Shown one piece after another: positions 10,108 through 19,053 of a DNA stretch of 64,000 nucleotides (position 1 is its first letter; each line of letters opens with the position of its first letter). The notes below the pieces were generated by a model. It was not told where the DNA came from and ran no database searches. It worked only from the letters and a program-made list of their open reading frames with translations. The translations under genes and the position numbers were made by a program. The stretch lies in assembly GCF_001467025.1 (NCBI RefSeq), contig NZ_LNXV01000009.1, positions 1 to 64,000 of the forward strand. Reading direction: 5' to 3'. The stretch is from Legionella brunensis. Lineage in GTDB: Bacteria > Pseudomonadota > Gammaproteobacteria > Legionellales > Legionellaceae.

Positions 10108-11082
10108 ATGACTGCGATGACTGCAAAGGGACTTGATATTGATAAATTAGCAAAAAATTTTCTTCATAAATGCCAGTCTCTGCCTAAAATTCGTGTTGGT
10201 GTAGTGTTCCCTTGTACTAAGGATTCTCTTGATGGCGCCGTCGAAGCCGCAGAATTAGATTTAATTGACCCCGTTTTGATTGGTCCTAAAGTTGAGATTC
10301 AACGTATAGCAGACAAAAACAATATTGATATAAGTCCTTATGAAATTATAGATATTAGCCATAGTATCCATGCTGCAGAACACTCTGTGAAGTTAGTTCA
10401 TGAAGAGAAAGTAGGTGCTTTAATGAAAGGAAGTCTTCACACTGATGAAATCATGCACGAGGTGATTCGAAAAGACGGCGGGTTACGAACAAACAGGCGT
10501 ATTAGCCATATTTTTTTGATGGCTATCGAAAAATATCATAAACCCTTTATGGTCACGGATGCTGCTATCAATATAGCACCAGATTTACTCACCAAAAGAG
10601 ATATCGTACAAAATGCGGTCGATCTTTTTCATGCCTTTAATCAAAAAACGACACCAAAGGTTGCTTTGTTATCAGCCGTAGAAACAGTAAATCCAGCTAT
10701 GCCTTCTACCATTGACGCTGCTTGTTTAGCCAAAATGTCAGAGAGGGGGCAGATTAAAAATGCCATAGTGGATGGTCCATTTGCTTACGATAATGTTTTT
10801 AGTATGCATGCTGCTAAAACTAAAAATATTGAATCTCCTGTAATAGGTGATGTGGATATCTTTGTGGTTCCTAATTTAGAAGCAGGAAATATTTTAGCAA
10901 AGCAGCTTGTTTTAATTGGGGATGCTGTTTCAGCTGGTATCATTTTGGGAGCTACTGTGCCAGTTATTCTAACCAGTCGAGCGGATGGTATCCGCTCTCG
11001 GATTGGTTCATGCGCTGTGGCACTGTTAATGGCTAATGCTCAGAAAATGATGAGAGAAAAGAATGAGTATGATTCATTATAG
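10108..11082 (+). CDS. Phosphate acetyl/butyryltransferase-like acyltransferase
   Basis: The 324-residue protein belongs to the phosphotransacetylase/phosphotransbutyrylase family: IRVGVVFPCTKDSLDGAVEAAE, PVLIGPK, GALMKGSLHTDE, and a C-terminal ILTSRADGIRSRIGSCAVAL motif. It converts acyl-CoA and phosphate to acyl phosphate, feeding acetate kinase. It lacks the MaoC hydratase domain found in the fused Pta form and is close to the length of Ptb. The ATG at 10108 follows AGGGAAG very closely; ATG at 10117 is an alternative. Its end overlaps the V-ATPase B gene by 20 bp, so it is the first gene of that operon. Confidence 0.85.
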   Translation: MTAMTAKGLDIDKLAKNFLHKCQSLPKIRVGVVFPCTKDSLDGAVEAAELDLIDPVLIGPKVEIQRIADKNNIDISPYEIIDISHSIHAAEHSVKLVHEEKVGALMKGSLHTDEIMHEVIRKDGGLRTNRRISHIFLMAIEKYHKPFMVTDAAINIAPDLLTKRDIVQNAVDLFHAFNQKTTPKVALLSAVETVNPAMPSTIDAACLAKMSERGQIKNAIVDGPFAYDNVFSMHAAKTKNIESPVIGDVDIFVVPNLEAGNILAKQLVLIGDAVSAGIILGATVPVILTSRADGIRSRIGSCAVALLMANAQKMMREKNEYDSL

Positions 11083-12439
11083 AAATATACGCGAGATTAC
11101 CGGCGATATTCTTAAAGTTTCGATACCCCATGTGGATGCCTCAGATTCGGTTATTGTCCCAAAGTTAGACGATTTGGCTTTAATCCATACAACGTCAGGA
11201 GAAAGCTTCCTGGCTCAAATTACTCGTCTGGAAGAGAATCTTGTTACTTTACAGGTATTTGGTAGTACGAAAGGTTTGTCTACTGACTCTTCTGTGAGTT
11301 TACTAGGTCACCCAATGAAAGTTAATTACTCGCCTAATATCTTAGGTCGAGTGTTTAATGGAGTAGGGCAAACTATCGATGGGGGACCAAAACTGGATGA
11401 AAATGATAATACATCGATTCATACGTCAACAGTTAATCCTACTCGGCGTACTTTAGCATCAAAAATGATTCGAACGAATATACCGATGATTGATATCTTC
11501 AATTGCCTGGTAGAAAGTCAAAAGATCCCTGTATTTTCAATCGCAGGAGAGCCCTATAACGAGCTGCTGGCGAAAATTGCTATTCAGGCGGATGCAGATA
11601 TTATTGTGTTTGGAGGCATGGGCTTATTATTTGATGATTATTATGCTTTCCGTAAAACCTTCGAGGATCATGGGTCTATTGCTCGCACCATTATGTTTGT
11701 TAATCAAGCTTCTGATCCTATTTTAGAGCGTTTACTTATTCCGGATATGGCTTTGGCTGTTGCTGAAAAAATGGCAGTTGAAGAAGGAAAACGAGTTCTC
11801 GTATTACTGACTGATATGACAGCTTTTGCAGATGCTTTAAAAGAGGTTGGAATCGCGATGGAACGAGTTCCCTCAAACCGCGGCTATATGGGCGATTTGT
11901 ATTCTCAATTAGCAAGGCGCTATGAGAAAGCTTGTGATTTCCAGGGGGCAGGTTCAGTTACGATTTTGTCGGTAACGACTATGCCGGGCAATGATCTCAC
12001 CCATCCAGTCCCTGACAATACGGGATATATTACTGAAGGACAACTTTATTTACATTCCGGAACCATCGATCCCTTCGGCTCTTTATCTCGCTTGAAACAG
12101 CATGTTATAGGTAAGCAAACTCGAGATGATCATGGACAAATAATGAATGCCATGATTCGTTTTTATTCGGCAGCATGTGAGGCGGAGCAAAAGCAAGCTA
12201 TGGCTTTTGAAATCTCAGAACTTGATGAGCGACTATTAAAATTTGGTCACTTATTTCGTGAGCGTTTTATGAATATTCAGGTTTCTCTGCCCCTAGAAAA
12301 AGCATTGGATTTGTGTTGGCAAACACTAAAGGAATGTTTTCGAGAAAATGAATTATTGATTAAAGACGAGTTAATCAGTAAGTATTTTAATTCTCAAGGA
12401 CGAGGAGAAGAGACTTATGACCCAAGTCAAATTGAATAA
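11063..12439 (+). CDS. atpB: V-type ATP synthase subunit B
   Basis: The 458-residue protein is the non-catalytic B subunit of the V1/A1 head. It has GRVFNGVGQTIDGGP (about 95), the degenerate nucleotide-binding loop SIAGEPYNELLAKI in place of a Walker A (about 158), and RRYEKACDFQGAGSVT with the MPGNDLTHPVPDNTGYITEGQ region typical of B. It forms the A3B3 hexamer with subunit A. It overlaps the pta-like gene upstream (20 bp) and subunit D downstream (23 bp), indicating translational coupling. An ATG six bases later (11069) is an alternative start. Confidence 0.95.
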   Translation: MSMIHYRNIREITGDILKVSIPHVDASDSVIVPKLDDLALIHTTSGESFLAQITRLEENLVTLQVFGSTKGLSTDSSVSLLGHPMKVNYSPNILGRVFNGVGQTIDGGPKLDENDNTSIHTSTVNPTRRTLASKMIRTNIPMIDIFNCLVESQKIPVFSIAGEPYNELLAKIAIQADADIIVFGGMGLLFDDYYAFRKTFEDHGSIARTIMFVNQASDPILERLLIPDMALAVAEKMAVEEGKRVLVLLTDMTAFADALKEVGIAMERVPSNRGYMGDLYSQLARRYEKACDFQGAGSVTILSVTTMPGNDLTHPVPDNTGYITEGQLYLHSGTIDPFGSLSRLKQHVIGKQTRDDHGQIMNAMIRFYSAACEAEQKQAMAFEISELDERLLKFGHLFRERFMNIQVSLPLEKALDLCWQTLKECFRENELLIKDELISKYFNSQGRGEETYDPSQIE

Positions 12440-13013
12440 GGCTTCTTTAAGTCTTAAGCAGAGGGATTTAAAAAACTATCAACGCTATTTGCCTTCTCTG
12501 GAATTAAAACGAAAAAAGTTATTGTCTGAACGTAATGTTTTAGATGAGCAAATCATTGCGCTTAAGGCAAAAAAAAATCAGCTACAAGATCACATTCAAT
12601 CTAATTTTCCCATGGTTGCTGAAAGCATCAATCTTCTGAAGCAATTTATTCAAATTGAACATATTGATATTAGCGAAGAAAATATTGTAGGTGTGAAATT
12701 GCCTATCTTTAATTCTGTAAAATTTAAAATTGCAGATTATAGCTATTTAAATTCGCCTCACTGGTTTGATCCCTTTATTAATTCGATTTGTTCTCTTGTC
12801 GAGATTGATTTGCAAATTAACGTAGCATTATCCCGCTCGCAATTGCTGGCAAAATCGATTCAAACGGTTACGCAGAGGAAAAATTTATTTGAGAAAGTTT
12901 TAATTCCGACCACGGTAAAACATATTCGATTAATCCAGATTTTTTTAGCAGATAACGAACGTGCGGCTGTGGTTAGATCGAAACTTGCTAAAAAGAAGAG
13001 GCAATTAATGTGA
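12417..13013 (+). CDS. atpD: V-type ATP synthase subunit D (central stalk)
   Basis: The 198-residue, mostly helical protein starts VKLNKASLSLKQRDLKNYQRYLPSLELKRKKLL, matching the N-terminal helix of V/A-type subunit D, and has a matching C-terminal helix (about 140-195). It forms the rotating central shaft. Length agrees with the family (about 200). It is embedded in the operon, overlapping B by 23 bp and I by 4 bp. Confidence 0.9.
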   Translation: MTQVKLNKASLSLKQRDLKNYQRYLPSLELKRKKLLSERNVLDEQIIALKAKKNQLQDHIQSNFPMVAESINLLKQFIQIEHIDISEENIVGVKLPIFNSVKFKIADYSYLNSPHWFDPFINSICSLVEIDLQINVALSRSQLLAKSIQTVTQRKNLFEKVLIPTTVKHIRLIQIFLADNERAAVVRSKLAKKKRQLM

Positions 13014-14791
13014 GTATTGCATCATTCAAAAAAATCAGCGTTTTAGGATTGACTCGATGCAAAGAAGAGATACTGAATGCTTTGCAGGAATTAGGTTGCC
13101 TGCATTTAATTTCGGTGAAATCAGGGAAACCCAATTTAATTGCAGTATCGACAACTCTAGTTGATAACATAAAAAATGCTTTGCGCTATCTTAAAGATTC
13201 CCCTGAGCAAGGACGCCAACGTCTGATATGGAAAGATTTTAACGCTGAAGAATTAGTTAATAAGATTTTAAAGAATAAAAAAGCGATGCAGGAGTGTATG
13301 GATAGGCATGATTTTTTAGCAAATAGGATTCGTGAACTGTCGGAATGGGGGCATTTTGAGTTGGCTTCTGAGGATTTTAATGGAATTAAATTATGGTTTT
13401 ATAAAATTAATCTTAAGGACCGATCGATTATTCCTGAAGATGTACCTGCTTTAGAACTTTATCGCAACCATCGTTTTATTTATTTGGTGATTCTTTCTAA
13501 AGAGGAGCCTAAGGAAGATACTGTTTCTCCATACCGGATTCACACGGGCTCGGTAGCTCTAAATTTCCTTCTTGATGAATTAGAAACCATTAAAGATCAA
13601 ATGGAAGATCTAAAAGTTGAAAGACGGAATTTTACCCGATATCGATATTTATTGTCTCAGGAAGTTGCTCATTTTGTCGATCGAACACAATTTAAAAAAG
13701 CTTCTGACAAAACGCTTGATAAGAAGGAGTTCTTTTTATTGCAAGGATGGCTCCCTGATTCCAAACTGTCAGATATTCAACAATTTTGTGAAAGTAAGCA
13801 ATTAGGTTTCAGTATTGAGGAGCCGCAGCAAGATGAGTTACCTCCTACCTTACTTGACTCTCCTTCAAAAGCAGGACAGGAGATAGTGAAATTTTATCAA
13901 ACCCCCGGCTATCATTCATTAGATCCTTCAATCATTGTATTTTTTTCATTTTCTATCTTTTTCGCGATGATCCTGGCAGATGCCGGATATGGGATTATTT
14001 TAGGCCTCATGACGCTTTTGAGTTGGAGACGATTGGGTAAGAATAGCTCGTTTGCTTGGCTGAAATCTTTTCTGGTTAGTATTAGCGGTTTTTCCATAAT
14101 TTATGGGGTGCTCATAGGGAGTTATTGGGGAGTACCACCTAAGCCTGGAAGCTTTTTATCTGCATTAAAGATCATAGATATCCATAATTTTAATGCCATG
14201 ATGGCGCTTGTTCTTTGTATCGGTTGTTTTCACATCATGATTGCCAGCTTTATGAGAGCATGGTTTGTAAATAATGTTTATGAACGGATGCAAGCCATAG
14301 GTTTTATGCTGTTAATCATGACAGCTTTGCTGTTCAGTGTAGGAATAATCATATCCAATAGCCTTATAACTCGTTTTTCAATTGGTCTCTTTGCTATTAG
14401 CTTATTGATGATTATGTTTTTTGCTTCAAATGAGCGTGTTACTAATGGTCGCACATTCTTATTAAGAATCTTTCATGGATTAACAGCGTTAACTGAATTG
14501 CCATCACTTTTTGGAGATATTCTTAGTTATCTGCGATTATTTGCTTTGGGATTAGCAGGAGCCTCTCTAGCTCTTACATTTAATACGATGGCTCAAAATA
14601 TTGCACAGTACAGTTGGGTGCTGGCGTTTATTGTTTTATTGCTTGGTCAAACCCTTAATTTCTTGTTGTGTTTATTGAGTGCTGTAATTCATGGTTTGCG
14701 ATTGAATTATATTGAATTTTTTAAATGGTCCATAAAGGAAGATGGCTACAACTATCAGCCCTTTAAGAAAGAGGAGACTCCTCATGAATGA
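13010..14791 (+). CDS. atpI: V-type ATP synthase subunit I (membrane stator, a-subunit homologue)
   Basis: The 593-residue protein has a soluble N-terminal half (to about 300) and a C-terminal half with about seven or eight membrane helices. The last part contains DILSYLRLFALGLAGASLAL, with the essential Arg (in YLR) that faces the rotor ring. It provides the ion half-channels. The start is GTG at 13010, overlapping the stop of subunit D. At its 3' end it overlaps the K gene by 8 bp. Length is at the short end of the family, as in chlamydial enzymes. Confidence 0.93.
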   Translation: MSIASFKKISVLGLTRCKEEILNALQELGCLHLISVKSGKPNLIAVSTTLVDNIKNALRYLKDSPEQGRQRLIWKDFNAEELVNKILKNKKAMQECMDRHDFLANRIRELSEWGHFELASEDFNGIKLWFYKINLKDRSIIPEDVPALELYRNHRFIYLVILSKEEPKEDTVSPYRIHTGSVALNFLLDELETIKDQMEDLKVERRNFTRYRYLLSQEVAHFVDRTQFKKASDKTLDKKEFFLLQGWLPDSKLSDIQQFCESKQLGFSIEEPQQDELPPTLLDSPSKAGQEIVKFYQTPGYHSLDPSIIVFFSFSIFFAMILADAGYGIILGLMTLLSWRRLGKNSSFAWLKSFLVSISGFSIIYGVLIGSYWGVPPKPGSFLSALKIIDIHNFNAMMALVLCIGCFHIMIASFMRAWFVNNVYERMQAIGFMLLIMTALLFSVGIIISNSLITRFSIGLFAISLLMIMFFASNERVTNGRTFLLRIFHGLTALTELPSLFGDILSYLRLFALGLAGASLALTFNTMAQNIAQYSWVLAFIVLLLGQTLNFLLCLLSAVIHGLRLNYIEFFKWSIKEDGYNYQPFKKEETPHE

Positions 14792-15242
14792 GCTCATAAT
14801 AATGTTTGGATGGTTGGGAATATTCGCCCCTATGGCTCTTGCAACTATAGGGAGTATTTGGGGGTGTAGTATTGCTGGACAAGCCGCTATTGGTGTTATG
14901 TTAGATACAGATAGCAGTTACGGGAAATATATTGGGATTTCAGTTCTCCCTTCTTCCCAAGCGATTTATGGAATAGTGCTTATGTTTATTTTGAATAAGC
15001 CAGTAACTACAGCAATAGCTGGTGCCCAGTTTGGAATTGGATTTTTAAGCGGTATCGCTTTGATGATTTGTGCTATTCAACAGGGATATTGCTGTGCGAG
15101 TGCAATCAATGCTACTAAAAATAAACCTGAAATTTTTGGTTTGTCCATTGCTCCAGCAGCAATTGTGGAGGGTTTTGCCGTATTTATATTCGTGTTTGCT
15201 CTAGTTTTAAGTGCTGGATTAGGAGCTAATCATGGAGCTTAA
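14784..15242 (+). CDS. atpK: V-type ATP synthase subunit K (rotor proteolipid), Na+-site-like
   Basis: The 152-residue protein has four membrane helices (two fused hairpins). Helix 4 holds the ion-binding Glu129 (PAAIVEGFAVF). Helix 2 has LPSSQAIYG with Leu55, Ser58 and Gln59, and helix 3 has Gln100 (AIQQG). These align with Leu61, Thr64, Gln65, Gln110 and Glu139 that coordinate Na+ in Enterococcus hirae NtpK, with Thr replaced by Ser. This suggests, but does not prove, Na+ coupling. An upstream in-frame ATG at 14742 lies within atpI; the start at 14784 is preferred because AGGAG precedes it. Confidence 0.92.
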   Translation: MNELIIMFGWLGIFAPMALATIGSIWGCSIAGQAAIGVMLDTDSSYGKYIGISVLPSSQAIYGIVLMFILNKPVTTAIAGAQFGIGFLSGIALMICAIQQGYCCASAINATKNKPEIFGLSIAPAAIVEGFAVFIFVFALVLSAGLGANHGA

Positions 15243-15933
15243 ACAAGATAAGTCTTCAGCTATTATTTCTCAAGGTATTGAAACTTTAATTGACCGCTTA
15301 AAGCAGGAAGGTGTGAATGCGGGCAAGGCGGAAGCAGAACAAATAATCAATGAAGCTCGATTAAAGGCGAATGAGTTATTAAATCGTGCTCAAGAACAAT
15401 CCCAAATGTTACTGAATAAGGCTCATCAAGAAATACTCAATGAAAAGCAAGCTGCGGAAGATGCTTTGCAACTAGCTGCGCGTAATATGCGTCTTGAATT
15501 AAGGCAGAATTTGATGGATAGATTTGCGCAAGAAGTACAACGCATTGCTCATAAGGAGCTAAATAATGAAGAGTTAATACGTCAATTAATTTTTTTAATT
15601 GCAACAGATATCAAAGTACAAATGACAGCGTTTAAGGCTAAAAAAGTAGAAATTGAATTGCCAAAAACGGTACTGGATTTTGAAGAGATCAAAAAAAATC
15701 CGTCATTAATGGAAAAAGATCTTCTTAAAGAATTGGTTCAATCCATTACTCACCAAATGCTGAAAGCAGGGATGAGTGTGAAAGTGAATCAAACAGAACA
15801 GGTTGCTGGAATTAAAGTACATCTTATGGATGAGGAAATTGTTCTAGATATTACTGAGGAAGCGGTTAGCAAATTATTAATCAAGCACATGCAGCCACGA
15901 TTTCGTGCTTTGCTGGAAGGGCTACTTAAATGA
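15232..15933 (+). CDS. atpE: V-type ATP synthase subunit E (peripheral stalk)
   Basis: The 233-residue protein has a long N-terminal charged helix (about 1-110, rich in Ala, Glu, Lys and Gln: GKAEAEQIINEARLKANELLNRAQEQSQ) and a small C-terminal globular part, as in V/A-type subunit E. It links the head to subunit I as a stator. It overlaps atpK by 11 bp and the next gene by 4 bp. Confidence 0.88.
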   Translation: MELKQDKSSAIISQGIETLIDRLKQEGVNAGKAEAEQIINEARLKANELLNRAQEQSQMLLNKAHQEILNEKQAAEDALQLAARNMRLELRQNLMDRFAQEVQRIAHKELNNEELIRQLIFLIATDIKVQMTAFKAKKVEIELPKTVLDFEEIKKNPSLMEKDLLKELVQSITHQMLKAGMSVKVNQTEQVAGIKVHLMDEEIVLDITEEAVSKLLIKHMQPRFRALLEGLLK

Positions 15934-16631
15934 CGACAAATTATTACATGGTGATTTCAAGTTTGCCGCGTATATTTCCTGATTACAAAGTGGAGAGTCC
16001 TCCCATTTCCAGGTTGCAACTTGAAAAAAGGCTTGGTTTGTTACCAATAGAAACACAGACACGGCTTTACGCGATTGAATCTTTAGTTTGGTCTAGCTGG
16101 TTTAACCCTTCTCAGTCTGTCGAAAAAACAAGAAAAGATTATCAACAACTCATGCAGATTAACTCAAGGGTTATCTGTAACCTCATCGTATGGTATTTTG
16201 ATTTGCGAAGTATTGTGTCTGCGTTGAGAATGAAACATATTGGAAAAGCACCACCTGCAAATCCCAAAAACCATTGGATTACCCATTGGGATCAAAAACT
16301 CATTGAACATTGGAGTGAACCAGATTTAGGCCTGAAATTTGTTTACCCTTCGTTAATCAAAATGGCAGAGGATTTGGCCAGAAATGATACTCCGGCTGTT
16401 GAAGAATTTTTATTAAATTTTATATGGAAGTATTTATCTTCTATTGAGACTGGTCATTATTTTGATTTAGAAGCATTAATTATTTATTTGTTGCGGTGGG
16501 ATATTGTTCAATACTGGTCAACATTTAGTACAACGAATATTCTTGAAAAGGTCAATGAATTATACCAGGCTTTGGTGAGTCCAAACCAATTTTCCGAGGC
16601 AATGGGGTTTAACGAGGGATCGTTGCTATGA
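15930..16631 (+). CDS. DUF2764 protein of the V-ATPase operon (likely subunit C-like)
   Basis: The 233-residue protein begins YYMVISSLPRIFPDYK and is mainly helical. It matches the DUF2764 type that lies between subunits E and A in chlamydial and some other bacterial V-ATPase operons. Its place in the operon (4-bp overlaps on both sides) and the absence of a recognisable subunit C gene suggest it does the work of C, joining the stalk to the rotor ring. That role is inference from context. Confidence 0.75.
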   Translation: MTTNYYMVISSLPRIFPDYKVESPPISRLQLEKRLGLLPIETQTRLYAIESLVWSSWFNPSQSVEKTRKDYQQLMQINSRVICNLIVWYFDLRSIVSALRMKHIGKAPPANPKNHWITHWDQKLIEHWSEPDLGLKFVYPSLIKMAEDLARNDTPAVEEFLLNFIWKYLSSIETGHYFDLEALIIYLLRWDIVQYWSTFSTTNILEKVNELYQALVSPNQFSEAMGFNEGSLL

Positions 16632-18460
16632 AAGCTAATAACTCAAAAAATATCAAGGCTCAGGTAGTGGCTATACAGGAAGGTATTGTTCATGTCCAAA
16701 AATTAGGCAAAGAACCCCTTGTTAAGAATGGGATTATCTTTATTTGCCCTACAAAGAACCTTAATTCTACTTATCAAGAAAAAATAATGGCAGAAATATT
16801 ACATGTGCGAGGAGATAGAGCCGTTGCCCAAGTATTTGAGGAAACTAGTGGTATTGCTATCGGAGATGTGGTTGAACTTACCAATGATCAGCTTTCAGTT
16901 AGTTTAGGTCCTGGGTTATTAGGGATGATCTATGATGGGCTGCAAAATCCGTTAGTAAATTTTGCTAGTAAATATGGCTATTTTTTACCTCGTGGGATTC
17001 AAGAAACAGCTCTTGACGTCAATAAAAAATGGTTGTTTTCAGCGCACGTAAAAGCTGGGGATATTGTCAATGGAGGTAGTACGCTAGGTGTGGTTCAGGA
17101 AGGTCGATTAACTCATAAAATTATGGTGCCTTTTGATATGGGCAACCAGATTAAAGTTGAATGGATACAAGAGGGGGCGCTCACTGTAGAGACAACAATT
17201 GCAAAGTTGCTTGACAAAAATAGCATCGCGCGAGAAATCAGTATGGTGCAGAAATGGCCTGTCAGATCGTCCATCGCTCAGGTGTTGACGGAAAAACGGT
17301 TGGCGCAACGGCTATATCCGTCACAGCCCATGATTACTACCTTAAGATTAATCGATACTTTTTTTCCTATTGCAAAAGGAGGAACCGCTTGTATTCCTGG
17401 GCCCTTTGGAGCGGGTAAAACTGTTTTGCAGAATTTAATAGCTCGTTATTCGGATGTTGATCTGGTGATTATTGTGGCTTGTGGGGAAAGGGCTGGTGAA
17501 GTTGTAGAAACCATAACAGAATTTCCTAAACTAATTGATCCAAAGCTTGGTGGTACTCTCATGGATAGAACCATCATCATATGTAATACGTCTTCAATGC
17601 CTGTAGCGGCTAGGGAAGCCTCTATTTATACAGGTATAACTTTGGGCGAATATTATCGACAAATGGGTTTTAATGTATTGCTCATTGCAGACTCTACCTC
17701 CCGCTGGGCGCAAGCGATGAGGGAAACTTCCGGACGTATGGAGGAAATCCCAGGAGAAGAAGGTTTTCCTGCTTACTTAGAAAGCAGTATACGAGGTTTG
17801 TATGAGCGTGCTGGTATTATTGATTGTATTGATAATTCAATCGGAAGTTTGACTATAGTAGGAACAGTATCACCCGCTGGGGGTAATTTTGAAGAGCCAG
17901 TCACACAAGCAACGTTAAGTGCCGTCAAAACTTTTCTTGGATTAAGTTATGACAGGGCATATAAACGATTTTATCCCGCAGTAGATCCTTTAATTTCCTG
18001 GTCACGTTATTTCGATCAACTTAAAACCTGGTTTGAGAAGAAACTTGAACCTGGTTGGGCCTCAAAGGTTGAGCAAGCAACCAAGCTTTTGCATCGAGGA
18101 CAGGATATTTTTAATATGATGCAAGTGACGGGGGAAGAAGGGGTCACAATACAGGATTATATCACTTACCAAAAATCTCTCATGTTGGATATGACTTACC
18201 TGCAGCAAGATGCTTATGACCCTGTAGACGTTTCGGTGCCCATTGAAAGGCAAAAAGAACTATTTAATTTAATAATAAAAATTATTAATAAGGACTATGA
18301 GTTTAAGGATAAAGAAGCAGCTCGTGATTTCTTTATGAAATTGACAGGATTATTAAAAAATTTAAATTATTCCACTCTAAAGTCAAATAAATATTTAGAG
18401 TATTGTAATCAAATTAATGAGTTAACAAAACTAACCTTGCTAGACGAGAAAGCTACCTGA
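16628..18460 (+). CDS. atpA: V-type ATP synthase subunit A (catalytic)
   Basis: The 610-residue protein carries the catalytic nucleotide site: Walker A GPFGAGKT (about residues 258-265), GERAGEVVE (catalytic Glu region) and the [24 protein letters not shown] motif. The inserted non-homologous region before the P-loop, typical of A subunits, is present (about 110-190). It is the last gene of the operon here, whereas in the familiar bacterial order A precedes B. No subunit F or G/H gene was recognised in the operon. Confidence 0.96.
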   Translation: MKANNSKNIKAQVVAIQEGIVHVQKLGKEPLVKNGIIFICPTKNLNSTYQEKIMAEILHVRGDRAVAQVFEETSGIAIGDVVELTNDQLSVSLGPGLLGMIYDGLQNPLVNFASKYGYFLPRGIQETALDVNKKWLFSAHVKAGDIVNGGSTLGVVQEGRLTHKIMVPFDMGNQIKVEWIQEGALTVETTIAKLLDKNSIAREISMVQKWPVRSSIAQVLTEKRLAQRLYPSQPMITTLRLIDTFFPIAKGGTACIPGPFGAGKTVLQNLIARYSDVDLVIIVACGERAGEVVETITEFPKLIDPKLGGTLMDRTIIICNTSSMPVAAREASIYTGITLGEYYRQMGFNVLLIADSTSRWAQAMRETSGRMEEIPGEEGFPAYLESSIRGLYERAGIIDCIDNSIGSLTIVGTVSPAGGNFEEPVTQATLSAVKTFLGLSYDRAYKRFYPAVDPLISWSRYFDQLKTWFEKKLEPGWASKVEQATKLLHRGQDIFNMMQVTGEEGVTIQDYITYQKSLMLDMTYLQQDAYDPVDVSVPIERQKELFNLIIKIINKDYEFKDKEAARDFFMKLTGLLKNLNYSTLKSNKYLEYCNQINELTKLTLLDEKAT

Positions 18461-18564
18461 AACACTGCAATCACTACATACACACTTGCTTTGCTCTCTG
18501 TTTACAAAATTTAAATTGTGGTAGGGCAGCAAAACTTGCCACCCATGCTAGAAATGCCTTAGGG

Positions 18565-18951
18565 TTATTTCAACTGCTTTGCTCTTGGAGTAAGTATCCC
18601 CAGAAGTATGGCACATAAAAAGAGTGCGGGAACATCCCCTAAAAGATGCCCTATATGCTCAGGATAATAAAAAGCTTGCACAGCCATAATGCCGCCATGA
18701 ACGATACTTGACCAAACTGTAAACCAAATAAGACTAAGATTTTCTAAAGGATTTCGTGCTGCGATTATTAAAAATATTCCTAGGGTTGCATAAATCCCGA
18801 GTATCATTTGCAAATAGAGTGAAACCCCAATCAAGTGCCAAGCCCATCCCTCAGGCCAATAAACTGTTAAAGGATAAATTCCAAAAATAAATATCAAACC
18901 TATAAGAACCAAAACAATCTTTAAAATCCTAATTCTGTGATCCAGTTTCAT
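18565..18951 (-). CDS. Small four-helix membrane protein (DUF6632-like)
   Basis: The 128-residue protein has four membrane segments (about residues 9-28, 38-60, 72-92 and 98-118) with short loops, including the motif VHGGIMAVQAFYYPEH. It resembles small uncharacterised membrane proteins placed in DUF6632; I am only moderately sure. It stands alone between the convergent V-ATPase operon and the repeat protein, with no functional context. Confidence 0.55.
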   Translation of the reverse strand: MKLDHRIRILKIVLVLIGLIFIFGIYPLTVYWPEGWAWHLIGVSLYLQMILGIYATLGIFLIIAARNPLENLSLIWFTVWSSIVHGGIMAVQAFYYPEHIGHLLGDVPALFLCAILLGILTPRAKQLK

Positions 18952-19053
18952 AAGTTCTCTCCATGAGCTGATTGAATATTAGATAATATCTATTAAAACC
19001 TATTTTGTTTAATTAAATTGGTGTTGTCGGGTCATAGACCCGAACTTTGAGTT

